From Mycolicibacterium phlei (GTDB lineage Bacteria > Actinomycetota > Actinomycetes > Mycobacteriales > Mycobacteriaceae): a DNA stretch of 64,000 nt. This document shows positions 63,990-64,000 of the stretch, piece after piece. The DNA lies in assembly GCF_001583415.1 (NCBI RefSeq), contig NZ_CP014475.1, positions 3,720,001 through 3,784,000 of the forward strand, given 5' to 3'. Within the stretch, counting starts at the first letter, position 1; each line of letters begins with the position of its first letter. Made by a program: the position numbers and the translations under genes. The notes below the pieces were generated by a model. That model did no database searches and was not told the DNA's origin. It saw only the letters and a program-made list of their open reading frames with translations.

Positions 63990-64000
63990 CAGAGGGATTC

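Overview
The window is a stretch of a high-GC actinobacterial chromosome. It is almost certainly from a fast-growing, environmental-type mycobacterium (Mycolicibacterium / Mycobacteriaceae); the species cannot be resolved from sequence alone. The reasons are a type I fatty acid synthase followed by AcpS, an LdtMt2-type L,D-transpeptidase, a PE-PPE-domain exported protein, Mce-associated-type proteins, a WS/DGAT acyltransferase and many GTG starts. Gene order also closely follows the M. tuberculosis Rv2477c-Rv2525c segment: ettA, ssb, plsB2, plsC, DGAT, echA14, bkdABC, citE, fadE19, accA1, accD1, bkaR, Rv2507, Rv2508c, cmrA, Rv2510c, orn, ldtB, Rv2520c, bcp, Rv2522c, acpS, fas, Rv2525c. No prophage, insertion sequence or CRISPR array was seen.

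Layout. 1-8.5 kb (mostly minus strand): start of the ABC-F factor ettA, an SSB paralogue, a CopD/CtaG membrane protein, and a lipid operon (WS/DGAT, plsC, plsB2) with start/stop overlaps. 8.6-12.9 kb: tRNA-Arg, then exported proteins (PE-PPE domain protein, small secreted protein, histidine phosphatase) and a methyltransferase. 12.9-16.9 kb: an IclR regulator, two acyl-CoA-dehydrogenase-fold proteins, echA14 and a YchJ-family protein. 16.9-27.1 kb: a branched-chain amino acid (leucine) catabolic cluster. It holds the BCKDH E1-alpha, E1-beta and E2, isovaleryl-CoA dehydrogenase, a biotin-dependent (methylcrotonyl-type) carboxylase, a MaoC hydratase and a CitE lyase. It is divergent from its TetR repressor bkaR, with a clear 45-bp operator between them. 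27.1-36.6 kb: small membrane proteins, an S9 peptidase, an MmpS-like protein, an MFS carrier, the mycolate reductase cmrA, a HerA-like ATPase, orn, tRNA-His, ldtB and tRNA-Lys. 37-41.5 kb: bcp, a beta-CASP nuclease-like protein, an M20 peptidase and acpS. 41.5-50.8 kb: the 9.2-kb fas gene with a 549-bp AT-richer upstream region.

51.3-64 kb is more accessory. It contains a Tat-exported DUF1906 protein behind an apparently leaderless promoter, a MerR regulator, an MFS carrier, a ChaB-like protein and a SARP-like regulator preceded by three tandem 13-mers and a 12-bp palindrome. These are followed by two convergent IspD-like nucleotidyltransferases, a pair of Mce-associated-type proteins away from any mce operon, and a putative CoA-dependent catabolic cluster (two FadD ligases, an amidohydrolase, an enoyl-CoA hydratase). 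In that cluster the promoters share CGAGAAT / CTATTCTC elements. The window ends in two inverted copies of an extragenic palindromic repeat.

The genes mainly concern lipid assembly (PlsB2/PlsC/DGAT, FAS-I/AcpS, CmrA), acyl-CoA and branched-chain catabolism, and cell-envelope maintenance (LdtB, exported proteins). Functional calls rest on reading motifs and recalled homology, not on database searches.
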